DNA of 64,000 nt from Streptomyces albidoflavus (lineage in GTDB: Bacteria; Actinomycetota; Actinomycetes; Streptomycetales; Streptomycetaceae). Positions 35,069 to 42,962 of this stretch are shown in pieces. The notes below the pieces were generated by a model. That model made no database searches, was not told the origin of the DNA, and saw only the letters and a program-made list of their open reading frames with translations. Position 1 is the first letter of the stretch; each line of letters begins with the position of its first letter. The translations under genes were made by a program, and so were the position numbers. The stretch is from the NCBI RefSeq assembly GCF_000719955.1, contig NZ_JOII01000028.1, positions 22,039 to 86,038 on the forward strand, given 5' to 3'.

Positions 35069-36803
35069 CGGTGGTCCGGTCGACGCGCCCACGATCGACG
35101 GGCGCCGAAGCGCTCTCGTACTCGCGCTGGCCGCACGTGCCGAAGAGGTCCTGGGCGCTCACCCTCGCACTCGCGCCCTGACCACGAGCCTGCCTCGTGC
35201 GGACACGAGCCCGCTGCGGATCGCACTGCTGGGCCCGTACAGCGCGGGGAAGTCCACGCTCGTCGCGGCACTGCTCCGGCTCCCGTCGGCCGACATCGTC
35301 GATCTCGTCGACGCGGCGCCCAAGACGCACGAGGCGACGTCGTACGAGTGGAACGGAGCGACGCTGGTCGACCTGCCCGGGACGCTGTCGGGTGTCGACG
35401 GGCACGCCGATGCGGCGCGGGGCGGCGTTCGTGGTGCGGACGCGCTGATGATCGTGACAACGAGCGAACTGCCGGGCGAAGCAGAGACCAGGACGATTCT
35501 GCGGGCTCTCGACGCTGACGGGTTCGCTGACCGGAGTGTGGTCGTCGTCAACAAGATGAACGCCGAGAACAGCGATCGCGATGTCGTCCTCGACGAGATC
35601 CGCGGGCGCCTCGGGCCTTTCGCCGACCGCGTCCCGATCGTCCCCACCGACGCACGCGACTACATCGACGCGCTCCATGACCCCACTCTCCCGCCCGATC
35701 AGCGACAGTGGCTTGTCGCGGAGAGCGGTATCGACGCTCTGGCGGCCGAGTTGCGGAGAATGACCGCGCCAGGTGTCAGCGGTGTCCGGCCCGAGGCTCA
35801 GGCCTTCGAACTCCTTCGAGTGCTGGCGGACGCCGAGCGGCAGTGGGTGCTGGACGGCGAGGAACTCGATGCCGCGGAGAGCGCGAAGAAGGTCGAGGAG
35901 TCGATCTACCGGACGAAGGAGCGTGCGCTGAGCGCCCTGTTGAGAGGTAGTGAAGTCGTCGCTTCCAGAATCACGACGGCCGGAGACCGGGCCGCTGCCG
36001 GCGTCTCGGAGAAGGACGGGGTCGTCCCCGACCGCGTCACTCGTGCCGTCCAGGAGCAACTGGAGCGTGCGAGCAATGAGTTCGACGCGAGCTTCTCTTC
36101 GTCGGTGAGGACGGCGTTCGACGCGCTGGTCGCCGAGTACGGAACCGGTGTGCCCGAGCCTGAATCCTGGGGGAACGACCTCGAAGCACGCGAGACGACG
36201 TTCGACGGGTCCCCGGATGGCACGCCACCGTTGACACAGGGGGTCAAGGAAGCGGCGAAGAAGGCCGCGAAGGTGGGTACCGAGAAGGCGGGCGAGTGGA
36301 TCGGGAAGATCGCGGACGGCGGTATCGGGCCGGGAAGCGCGGCCTCCGCCGTCGTGGAAAAGCTCAGCAAGAACCGGGTGGGCCGGAAGATTCTCGACGC
36401 CGGAGGGAAAGTCACCAACGGCGCGGAGAAGTTCAAACCGTGGGGCAAGACCAAGGCGGCCGGCAAGGTAGCCGGTACGGCCCGCAAGGTGCAGTGGGTG
36501 CTGGCAGTCACGGGGCCGTTGATGGACCTGACGAGCGTCGCGCAGGACCAGAGCAAGTGGATGGCGCTCAACAAACGGCGGAAGCAGATCAAGGATCACT
36601 TCGACGAGAAAGCGCGCGAACAGCGGACCGCTCTCACCGATGCCGGTGAGCGGTACCTGAGCGAGTGGATCACCGAGGTGGAACGGTCGCTCAGCGGTCT
36701 CACGAAGCGGGGCTCGGACATCAAAGCCGAGCGTGAAGCGGCCCTGACGGCGATCAAGGGCCTCCGCGACGAGGCCGAGAAGCTGGTCGGGCCGACCCGC
36801 TGA
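35061..36803 (+). CDS. Dynamin-like GTPase 2
   Basis: A 580-residue GTPase. G1 is ALLGPYSAGKST (Lys64), G2 probably the Thr of KTHEATSYEW, G3 LVDLPGT and G4 VVVNKMN. The layout (N-terminal GTPase, long helices, basic/hydrophobic C-terminal stretch near 440-500 with WVLAVTGPLMDL, then a coiled tail) is that of bacterial dynamin-like proteins. It overlaps GTPase 1 by 8 bases, with AAGGGA 6 bases before its ATG, so the two are co-translated and probably heteromeric. It is the last gene of the long defence operon and is followed by a hairpin. A membrane role is inferred from family; nothing here shows it directly. Confidence 0.8.
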   Translation: MADGGPVDAPTIDGRRSALVLALAARAEEVLGAHPRTRALTTSLPRADTSPLRIALLGPYSAGKSTLVAALLRLPSADIVDLVDAAPKTHEATSYEWNGATLVDLPGTLSGVDGHADAARGGVRGADALMIVTTSELPGEAETRTILRALDADGFADRSVVVVNKMNAENSDRDVVLDEIRGRLGPFADRVPIVPTDARDYIDALHDPTLPPDQRQWLVAESGIDALAAELRRMTAPGVSGVRPEAQAFELLRVLADAERQWVLDGEELDAAESAKKVEESIYRTKERALSALLRGSEVVASRITTAGDRAAAGVSEKDGVVPDRVTRAVQEQLERASNEFDASFSSSVRTAFDALVAEYGTGVPEPESWGNDLEARETTFDGSPDGTPPLTQGVKEAAKKAAKVGTEKAGEWIGKIADGGIGPGSAASAVVEKLSKNRVGRKILDAGGKVTNGAEKFKPWGKTKAAGKVAGTARKVQWVLAVTGPLMDLTSVAQDQSKWMALNKRRKQIKDHFDEKAREQRTALTDAGERYLSEWITEVERSLSGLTKRGSDIKAEREAALTAIKGLRDEAEKLVGPTR

Positions 36804-36812
36804 CCTGACGGA

Positions 36813-36859
36813 CCGTGGTCCCGGCGGTGAACGCGCCCCGTGACCACGGCCGCCGGGAC
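36813..36859 (+). terminator. Hairpin terminator after defence operon 1
   Basis: GTCCCGGCGG (36818-36827) pairs perfectly with 36850-36859, and CCGTGGTC (36813-36820) pairs with 36842-36849. The two pairings compete, giving alternative stem-loops just past the GTPase stop. No U-tract. Position and symmetry support termination. Confidence 0.6.
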
Positions 36860-36958
36860 AGGCGCTCAGGTTCCGATGCGAACCCCGCTGACCGCGACCA
36901 GGTGTCCCGGCCGGGGCGCTCGGACCCGTCGGCGTGTTGGCGCCGTTAGCCTGTCGGT

Positions 36959-38301
36959 ATGACGGAGCGTGTCGTGCCCGGCCGTACGGACAGCCTGATC
37001 ACCCTGGACGCCGCCGACGCGCTGTGGGTCGGGCTGACGGCCGGCGGTGCCGTGCCGACGGCTTCCGGGGCGTTCACCCGCTCGCCCGCCCGTGCCCGGA
37101 CGGGGTACGTCCTGCTCGGGAGCCGCGTGGTCGCGACGGTCAGGGTGGGCGGCGGTCGGTGGGGCGTCGCGGAGCGCGAGGTGCGCCGGGCGGCCGCGGA
37201 ACTGAACGCGGTGGTCATGGATCGGCGGGACCTGGTCCGCGTCGGCCCGTTCCGCGGAGCGCCGGAGCCGGAGCGCGACGAGGAGACGCCGTTGCGCTGG
37301 CGGTGGCGCGTCGCGGGGGAACTGGGGGAGCCGGGCGGCTCCGGGCGCGGGACACGGCACGAGGACGGCCGGCCGTGTCATCTGGCGGGGATCGACTGGC
37401 GACGGCTACTCGTGGAGCACGCTCCCGACGGGACCCGGCGGACGTGTGGCTGCCGCGCGGGGTGGTGAGGCTGCTCGACGCGGCCGAGCACGCCGAGACG
37501 CGGTGGCTGCGAGCCGCGCGGACCCGTGAGACGGGTACGGCCGTGGCCGAGCCGCCCTCCCGCCCTCGGCGGGCCGGGGACGCAGACGGGCGGCGCGCGA
37601 CGAGCCCTGAGGGCCCCGCCGCCTCACCGCGCCCGTACGGTAAGGAATTCGAAGGCCAGTTGTACTCGGTGCTCAGCAGGAAGCCTGGCATCGCCAGGAA
37701 GGTGGCCGAGTGGGTGTGCGCCGTCTGCGGCGGCGCGCCCGCCGCAGTGCTCGACCACTGCCACGAGCACGGCTACGTCCGCGCCCCCGTCTGCCAGTCC
37801 TGCAACACGCGGGAACGCCCCGATCATCTGTACGCCAACGACGTCCGCGTCGCGAACCGCTACACCCGCCTCTTCCACACCGACGCCGACGACTGGCTTC
37901 GCCACTGGCACCGCTGCACCGGCTGCCGCGCGCGTACCACCCTGCCGCTGCCGCACCTCGCCGCGTGGACCGCTTTCATAGCCTGCCGGCCGCTGCGCCC
38001 GACCCACCGGGCCCCGCGCGGGCGCGAGCCCTGCGGCACCCTGCGCGTGTCCTGGGCGGGTAGTCAGAATGCGCCCCGGTCCTGCCTGTTCACGGTCACG
38101 GTCGATTTCTGCCCCGCCGGCGAGCACCGTGTCCTGGCGCGGGTCCCCTACCGTGAGGCCGCCGAGCGGTTCCGTGGCTGGCTCGCCGAGACGGCCCCCG
38201 CCGTGGCCGCCGCGTCCGGCCCCGACCGCCTGGACGGCCTCCCCGCCCAGCCCCGGCCGGTCGTCGTGGACCCCGGCGGCGAGGGCCTGGGACTGTTCTG
38301 A
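36959..38301 (+). pseudogene. Frameshifted endonuclease VII (HNH-like) protein gene
   Basis: The plus-strand frame from ATG 36959 (MTERVVPGRTDSLITLDAADALW) encodes about 160 residues and meets a stop at 37468. The second frame carries on from about 37440 (WLPRGVVRLLDAAEHAETRWL) to 38301. It contains a recombination-endonuclease-VII motif, CAVCGGAPAAVLDHCHEHG then VCQSCN: two zinc CxxC pairs around the DHCH catalytic core. Splicing the frames near 37430-37445 gives one continuous, sensible protein of about 445 residues, so a one-base indel is likely. Alternatively, the nuclease half may be translated alone from GTG 37442 and remain active. TAGCCT six bases before ATG 36959 suggests a leaderless promoter. 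Phage T4 endonuclease VII resolves branched DNA; the role here is unknown. Confidence 0.6.
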
Positions 38302-38307
38302 GCCGAA

Positions 38308-38340
38308 GAGCCGCCCGCCGCGTACGGCGACGGGCGGCTC
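38308..38340. terminator. Hairpin between convergent genes
   Basis: GAGCCGCCCG (38308-38317) and its exact complement (38331-38340) enclose a 13-base loop. It lies between the endonuclease-like gene on the plus strand and DUF397 on the minus strand, so it can serve both. Confidence 0.75.
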
Positions 38341-38367
38341 CCGCGTGACACCGGGCGGGCGTGCCGC

Positions 38368-38553
38368 TCAGTCCTCCGCCGCGTACCGCACGAACCGCGT
38401 CCAGCCCTCACGGCCGACCGCGAACGGCCGGCGCTCCACGTCCTTGGAGTCCCGGATATGGACGGCCCGCGGGGTGACGGCGACCTCGACGCAGTCGTCG
38501 CCCTGGCTGCCGCTGTAGCTGGACTTGAACCAGGCGAGTCCGGTCGTACTCAT
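38368..38553 (-). CDS. DUF397 domain protein
   Basis: A 61-residue protein covered entirely by a DUF397 domain: WFKSSYSGSQGDDCVEVA, then VHIRDSKD and W..F. DUF397 proteins are very common in Streptomyces, almost always directly downstream of an XRE regulator with a DUF5753 domain, and in BldB-like pairs are thought to bind that regulator. The start overlaps the XRE stop by 4 bases (ATGA). The pair may behave like a toxin-antitoxin-type or developmental switch. Such pairs occur many times per genome, so its presence here need not relate to defence. Confidence 0.92.
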   Translation of the reverse strand: MSTTGLAWFKSSYSGSQGDDCVEVAVTPRAVHIRDSKDVERRPFAVGREGWTRFVRYAAED

Positions 38554-39419
38554 AGCTCTCCTCGCAGACGCTCCAACAGGCCCCGCGACTCCTTGGGGTT
38601 GAGGGCCTGTGAGCGCAGTGTGTCATAGCGCTGGTGGAGCAGACTCACCTCTTTCGGGTCGGAGATCAGCCGCCCGTTCTGCTGCCCCTCGGAGTACCCG
38701 AGCCGCCGCCCATCCGGGGTCTCGAGAAGCCGCACAGGCCCGTCCAGGCACGCGTGCAAACCCGCGTCCAGGGGGATGACCTGCAACGTCACGTTGCGCG
38801 GCGCGCTCGCCTCCAACACGTGATCCAGAAGCTCCCGCATCTCCTCCGTGTCGCCGAACCGGCGCCGGAAGACGTGCTCTTCCACGATGAAACTGAACGG
38901 CACAGTCGGCCGCTCCCGCAACATCCTCTGGCGTTTCTGCCGCGCGGCGAGCTGTACGTCCAGCTTTCGATCGGTCAGCAACGGGATGGTGCCCTCGAAC
39001 ACCGCCCGCGCGTACGCCTCCGACTGCAGCAGCCCCGGCACGAGCCGACACTCGTACGTGTACAGGCTGACCGCCACCTTCTCAAGGCGTGCCCATCGCC
39101 GGAACCACACCGCGAGACCCGCCTCGGCGCGAGTGAGGAACGGGGCGGACCTCCGCAGCGCCCCCGTGTTCCCCAGGGCCCCTTCCCCTCGCTCGACGAA
39201 CGCCTCGTCCGGCATCCGCCGCCCCAACTCCACCGATTCCACCGTGTGCTTGGAGAACCGGACGATCTCCGCGAACTCGGCCCTGCTGAGCCCCGAGTGC
39301 TCCCGCAGGGCCTGGACGACGGCCCCGAAGGTCCGCAGGCTGTCCGACGGATCGGGCTCCCGGCCCTGCTCGTCCGTCTCGTCCGCCCCGTCCGTCACGA
39401 TCTCGACGTCCTCAGCCAC
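38550..39419 (-). CDS. XRE-family HTH regulator with DUF5753
   Basis: A 289-residue DNA-binding regulator. A helix-turn-helix occupies about residues 30-85 (FGAVVQALREHSGLSRAEFAEIVRFSKHTVESVELGRRMPD). The remaining 200 residues are the Scr1/DUF5753 domain (SLYTYECRLVPGLLQSEAYARAVFEG...VIPLDAGLHACLDGPVRLLETPDG). It is co-transcribed with the overlapping DUF397 gene and diverges from the RsbW-like ATPase gene, a standard Streptomyces trio. It is one of only two obvious DNA-binding regulators in the island, so it is a candidate, though not a strong one, for binding the shared palindrome. Confidence 0.92.
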   Translation of the reverse strand: MAEDVEIVTDGADETDEQGREPDPSDSLRTFGAVVQALREHSGLSRAEFAEIVRFSKHTVESVELGRRMPDEAFVERGEGALGNTGALRRSAPFLTRAEAGLAVWFRRWARLEKVAVSLYTYECRLVPGLLQSEAYARAVFEGTIPLLTDRKLDVQLAARQKRQRMLRERPTVPFSFIVEEHVFRRRFGDTEEMRELLDHVLEASAPRNVTLQVIPLDAGLHACLDGPVRLLETPDGRRLGYSEGQQNGRLISDPKEVSLLHQRYDTLRSQALNPKESRGLLERLRGEL

Positions 39420-39518
39420 CCGCGGCCACCTCCCGACGCACCTGTACCTCGACCGCCGACCCGGCGATCGACAGCACTCAGCGTGACGCGTACGCCCCCG
39501 TACCGTCTACCGCATGTG

Positions 39519-39543
39519 CCCGTACGCTGACGCAGCGTACGGG
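39519..39543. promoter_or_regulatory. Perfect 11-bp inverted repeat (CCCGTACGCTG-ACG-CAGCGTACGGG)
   Basis: It sits in the 169-base divergent region between the XRE regulator and the RsbW-like ATPase gene. It is a plausible operator for autoregulation by the XRE protein. It could also act as a hairpin in the leader of the ATPase mRNA. No terminator role is expected between divergent genes. Confidence 0.5.
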
Positions 39544-39588
39544 TCTCGCTCCTGGCGCGTGCTCCCGCGCCCCCGCCACGCTGGCCTC

Positions 39589-40068
39589 ATGTACGCGATC
39601 ACGCCCCACCAGCACTCCACCGTACGGACGTTCGCCCAGCAGCTGTCCTCGACCCGTCGCGGTGCCCGCCTCGCCCGCCTGCTCGTCGCCGAGCGGCTGA
39701 CGGCCTGGGAGGTGTCACCCAGCGTGGCCGAACGGGCGGTACAGATCACCGCCGAACTCGCGGCCAACGCCGTCCTGCACGGCCGTGTCCAGGGCCGTGA
39801 CTTCCGGGTCGCCCTCACCTGCGCGGCGGCGTCCGGCGGTGTCCGCATCGAGGTCACCGACCCGCGCGGCGAACGGCTTCCCACCCCATCGCCAGGCGCC
39901 GGAGGCATCCCCTCCGACACCGCGTCGGGCCGAGGGCTCCTCCTGGTCGCCGCCCTGGCCGACCGTTGGGGCGTGGAGCCGTACCCGCCGAGCGGCAAGA
40001 CGGCGTGGGCCGAGATCGGGCCGGGCGGTGCCGCCCGAAGTCACGAACCCGGACCCCCAACCCGTTGA
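39589..40068 (+). CDS. RsbW-like ATP-binding protein (anti-sigma-factor type)
   Basis: A 159-residue protein with a GHKL ATP-binding fold like RsbW/SpoIIAB: AVQITAELAANAVLHGRVQGRDF (N-box), VEVTDPRGE-like IEVTDPRGE (G1) and ASGRGLLLVAALADRWGV (G2), all with the Bergerat residues present. Such proteins phosphorylate anti-anti-sigma factors or simply hold sigma factors. They are extremely common beside XRE/DUF397 pairs in Streptomyces. I start it at ATG 39589 (MYAITPHQHSTVRTF), because upstream in-frame starts lie within the inverted repeat. Partner sigma factor not in the window. Confidence 0.85.
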   Translation: MYAITPHQHSTVRTFAQQLSSTRRGARLARLLVAERLTAWEVSPSVAERAVQITAELAANAVLHGRVQGRDFRVALTCAAASGGVRIEVTDPRGERLPTPSPGAGGIPSDTASGRGLLLVAALADRWGVEPYPPSGKTAWAEIGPGGAARSHEPGPPTR

Positions 40069-40209
40069 TCGCCTCGACCGTGGCCGTCCGGTGTACTCCG
40101 ACAGCCGACCACCGACGAGCAGCCCGGGGGAGGGTGCGCACAGAGCCGCGCGGGCAGGCTCGGTGTGGAAGGATTCGAGTATCCGAGGACGGCCGGGAGG
40201 AGGGCAGCC

Positions 40210-40866
40210 ATGATCGACAGGTTCACGGACGGGCTTCTCACACCCGCCGAGACGTCGTCCTACCTCCAGATTCCCTCCTCCACCCTGCACAGCTGGCTCC
40301 AGGGGAGGGCGGCCGGAGCGCCGCTCGTCCACAGTGTCGAGCCCGTGCGTCGAGGACAGCCCTCGGTGCCGTTCGTGGCGGTGGCCGAGGCGTACGTCCT
40401 GCGGTCGCTGCGGGACCTCGGGCTCAGGATGAGCGAGATCAGGGAGGCTGCCGGGGCGGTGCGGGCGGCCTTCGACACGCCGTATGGCCTTGTCTCCCGG
40501 CGCATCGCCACGGACGGCGTGGACATCTTCATCGAGCACGCCCCCGACGACCTGCGCAGGGCCCGTGACGGGCAGGCGCCGATCCGGGAGGTCGTCGCGG
40601 ACTACCTGCGCTACCTGTCCTGGGACGCGGGGGACGATTTCCCGTCCAGTCTCCGGCTGCGGCAGTACCCGGCCTCCGTGCCGGTCGTGATCGACCCCCG
40701 GTTCGGGCACGGCCTGCCGGTGATCGAGGCCAACCGGGTGCCGGTGAAGGCGCTGACCGACCTGTGGGAAGCCGGCGAGTCCGTCGAGGACATCGCGTAC
40801 GAGTACGACATGGAGCCGGAGCAGGTGGACGCGGTCCGCCAGGCTGTGGTGCGCCTTGCCGCCTGA
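40210..40866 (+). CDS. DUF433-family antitoxin
   Basis: A 218-residue protein with an N-terminal MerR-like helix-turn-helix (LLTPAETSSYLQIPSSTLHSWLQG) and a C-terminal DUF433 domain (DPRFGHGLPVIEANRVPVKALTDLWEAGESVEDIAYEYDMEPEQVDAVRQAV). Such proteins are antitoxins of VapBC45-like pairs and repress their own promoters. ATG 40210 is preceded by GGAGGAGGG. Its stop overlaps the toxin gene start by 11 bases. The pair lies between the two defence operons and may stabilise the island or act as an abortive-infection unit. Confidence 0.85.
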   Translation: MIDRFTDGLLTPAETSSYLQIPSSTLHSWLQGRAAGAPLVHSVEPVRRGQPSVPFVAVAEAYVLRSLRDLGLRMSEIREAAGAVRAAFDTPYGLVSRRIATDGVDIFIEHAPDDLRRARDGQAPIREVVADYLRYLSWDAGDDFPSSLRLRQYPASVPVVIDPRFGHGLPVIEANRVPVKALTDLWEAGESVEDIAYEYDMEPEQVDAVRQAVVRLAA

Positions 40867-41242
40867 GTTCTTCCTCGACCGCAACCTCGGACGGCGCGTC
40901 GCCGAGGAACTGCGTGCCCGTGGATGGACCGTGCACAGGATCGGCGAGGTCTTCGTGGGCGACGCCCAGGACGTACCGGACGAGGAGTGGATCCTCCACG
41001 GGCTCGCCCAGGGGTGGGTGCCTCTGTCGAAAGACGGGCGGATCAAGACACGCGACCGCGAGATTCGGCCGGTCCACGAGCACGCGGCCGTACTCTTCTA
41101 TCTGGACAACCAACAGCTCCGCAGCCTGGAGATGGTCGAGCGTCTCCACATCTGCCGCGAGGCGATCCACCGGGCGGTCGAAAGGGGCGGCCCCGCCGCC
41201 TATGCCGTCCGAGCGGACCGTATCGAGCGCACCTGGCCTTGA
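40856..41242 (+). CDS. PIN-like toxin (VapC45/DUF5615 type)
   Basis: A 128-residue protein starting PPEFFLDRNLGRRVAEELRARGWTVHRIGEVF, with acidic residues in FLDRNL, VPDEEWI and SKDGRIKTRDREI that match the compact PIN-like ribonuclease fold of the DUF5615 / VapC45 group. It is expected to cleave RNA and to be neutralised by the DUF433 protein encoded just upstream. The start is TTG 40856 inside the antitoxin gene; no ATG or GTG fits as well, and a weak start is usual for such toxins. The toxin reading frame appears intact. Confidence 0.8.
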   Translation: MPPEFFLDRNLGRRVAEELRARGWTVHRIGEVFVGDAQDVPDEEWILHGLAQGWVPLSKDGRIKTRDREIRPVHEHAAVLFYLDNQQLRSLEMVERLHICREAIHRAVERGGPAAYAVRADRIERTWP

Positions 41243-41247
41243 CTCTC

Positions 41248-41298
41248 GCACCGCCCCCGCCACCCCCTCCGGGTGGCCGCCCCCACGCCGGGCGGTGC
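41248..41298. terminator. Inverted repeat between convergent toxin and UDG-like genes
   Basis: GCACCGCCC (41248-41256) and its complement (41290-41298) enclose a 33-base C-rich loop, six bases after the toxin stop codon. The rest of the 165-base gap holds nothing recognisable. Termination is likely but the long loop makes it less certain. Confidence 0.4.
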
Positions 41299-41407
41299 GC
41301 CGCGCGTCCATGCCGACTCACAGCCGATGGCGTCGTCCCCGTCGTGGTTCCAGCCGGTGCGGGCCGTGAGCCGACCGAGGCGGACGGGAGACCGTCTTTC
41401 GGCGCTG

Positions 41408-42037
41408 TCAGGCCCGGAGTATGTCGGCCACCTGGTGGAGCGCGTCCTCGCGGTGCTGTTCGCGCGCCGCGCGGACCTCGGGGTCGGGCGACCACAGTGC
41501 CTGCCGGCCCGGGTGGTACGTACGCACCACCCGGAAGCGCTCCTGGGCGGCGAGGGTCGGGTACGCCTTCTCCAGCCGCCGCCAGGTGGCCTGCGCGTCG
41601 CCGCCCTGGAGCAGGACGACGCGGAGGTCCGGCATCAGTCCGAGGAGGCGCACGAGGGCCTCGGCGCCGGCCTTCTGTTCGGAGGCGTCGGGCTTTCGGT
41701 TGATGTACCAGGGGTAGGCGTTCCAGGGCGTGACGTCGCGGGCGTCGATGCCGGCCTGCTCGAAGGCCCGGCACTGACGCTCGGCGGTCGGGTCGTCGTT
41801 CTCCGTGCACAGGAAGCCCGAGCCGGTGCCGTCCTGGGTCTTGGGCCCCGGATCGCGCAGCACGGACAGCACGCGCGCCTCGGTTCCGCCGTGCCAAGGA
41901 GCGACGTACGGCATCCAGCCCCTGCCGTCCTGGTCCCGCAGGCCGTCGACCAGCTCGTTGATCGCGCGGACGTGCGCCGCGTACCGGTTCCGCTCCTGGT
42001 CGGTACGGAACGTCTCGTCCGCCATCCGTCGCGCCAT
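41408..42037 (-). CDS. Uracil-DNA glycosylase superfamily-like protein
   Basis: A 209-residue protein with a UDG-like layout: VLSVLRDPGPKTQDGTGSGFLCTEN in place of the GQDPY-type motif A, WNAYPWYINRKPDASEQKAGAEAL, then VVLLQGGDAQATWRR and a late HPGRQ in place of the HPS motif B. The family spans base-excision enzymes and uncharacterised relatives; the altered motifs leave activity uncertain. Uracil or modified-base recognition would suit a defence island, since some phages carry modified DNA. I chose ATG 42037, with GGAGGA five bases upstream, over an ATG at 42121. It stands alone on the minus strand. Confidence 0.65.
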   Translation of the reverse strand: MARRMADETFRTDQERNRYAAHVRAINELVDGLRDQDGRGWMPYVAPWHGGTEARVLSVLRDPGPKTQDGTGSGFLCTENDDPTAERQCRAFEQAGIDARDVTPWNAYPWYINRKPDASEQKAGAEALVRLLGLMPDLRVVLLQGGDAQATWRRLEKAYPTLAAQERFRVVRTYHPGRQALWSPDPEVRAAREQHREDALHQVADILRA

Positions 42038-42142
42038 GTCGTCCTCCCCTGCCGTCTCCACCCGAGTGCACGTCGACAGGGGTGGTGCTCGGACTCCTAC
42101 GCTAGAGGGTGGCACTGACATGTGGGGGCGAGGCCCGAGACG

Positions 42143-42757
42143 TCAGAAGGCGGGCGACGGCGGCAGCCAGTCCACCGCGCGGAGCGTCGGCATGACCCGG
42201 GTGATGGCGTACGCCATGACCGGCGTCTCGTCGTCGTCCACGGGGAAGTACAGCGCGTGCTGGAGGGGCTTCACATCCTGAGGGTGCTCCAGATCGACCA
42301 GGGGGAGGTCCTCCCGGTCGAAGGCGGGTTCCAGCGTGACGCCGGGACGGCTCGTCAGCGTCCGCAGGAGCGACAGCCCGCACTGCGTGGCGAGTTGCGC
42401 GGTGGTGAGGGACTTCTTGAAGCCGGCCCGGTCCGAGCCGGTCCTCGGTATGACGGTCCAGGCCATGAGGCGCAGGCGACCCCTTCCGGCGGGCACGGCC
42501 TCGATGCCTGCGCGGCGGCGGCCGTGCAGATTGGCCAGGAGGGCGGGCATCTCGGGAACCACCGACGGCTGGTGGAGGACCAGGTCCCGCTCACCGTTGT
42601 CCCAGCGGGTGTCGTGCAGGGTGAGTTGAGGGCGACCGGGCAGGACGAGACGCCATTCCACGGCGGTCCCGTTCTCCGTGGATCCGGAGCAGGTGGCTCC
42701 GTGGCGCGTTGCGCGGGTGCCTGACCGCCGCAGGGTCAGCTGGTCCGTAAGTCTCAT
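42143..42757 (-). CDS. Hypothetical protein
   Basis: A 204-residue protein that I do not recognise. It begins MRLTDQLTLRRSGTRATRHGA, is soluble with mixed alpha/beta content and no membrane segment, and ends TLRAVDWLPPSPAF. Segments such as LVLPGRPQLTLHDTRWDNGERDLVLHQPSVVPEMPALLANLHGRRRAGIEAVPAG suggest a beta-rich middle. An ATG at 42814 would add 19 residues; 42757 has GAGGAGA about 12 bases upstream. It diverges from the hook-ATPase operon; the shared palindrome lies 114 bases upstream of it and could act on this gene too. Confidence 0.6.
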   Translation of the reverse strand: MRLTDQLTLRRSGTRATRHGATCSGSTENGTAVEWRLVLPGRPQLTLHDTRWDNGERDLVLHQPSVVPEMPALLANLHGRRRAGIEAVPAGRGRLRLMAWTVIPRTGSDRAGFKKSLTTAQLATQCGLSLLRTLTSRPGVTLEPAFDREDLPLVDLEHPQDVKPLQHALYFPVDDDETPVMAYAITRVMPTLRAVDWLPPSPAF

Positions 42758-42870
42758 GACGGTTGAGCTTCTCCTCAAGAGGTGGGGCCGTGCGGCCGTC
42801 TGACTGTCACTCATGCCGCCCGGATCCGCAATCGTACACAGATTCGCATGAAGTCTGGCGGGAAATATCC

Positions 42871-42885
42871 GTTGACGACGTCAAC
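42871..42885. promoter_or_regulatory. Operator-like palindrome copy 2 (GTTGACGACGTCAAC)
   Basis: Same 7-base arms as at 14214-14228 and 54513-54527. It lies 78 bases before the hook-ATPase start. TTGACG at 42872-42877 is a good -35 candidate, with CACTCT (42896-42901) 18 bases further as a poor -10, so a bound protein would cover the -35 region. Confidence 0.75.
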
Positions 42886-42962
42886 GTATCTGCGCCACTC
42901 TGGGGCTCCCGGGTTCGGACTTCGCCGTCACACCCGCCGCCTCCCGTGCATGGAGCCACACC

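Noticed and set aside
36908-36945. Fourth copy of the GTTGACG palindrome near the endonuclease VII-like gene
   Set aside because: GTGTTGGCGCCGTTAGCC has only partial arms; too many mismatches to count.
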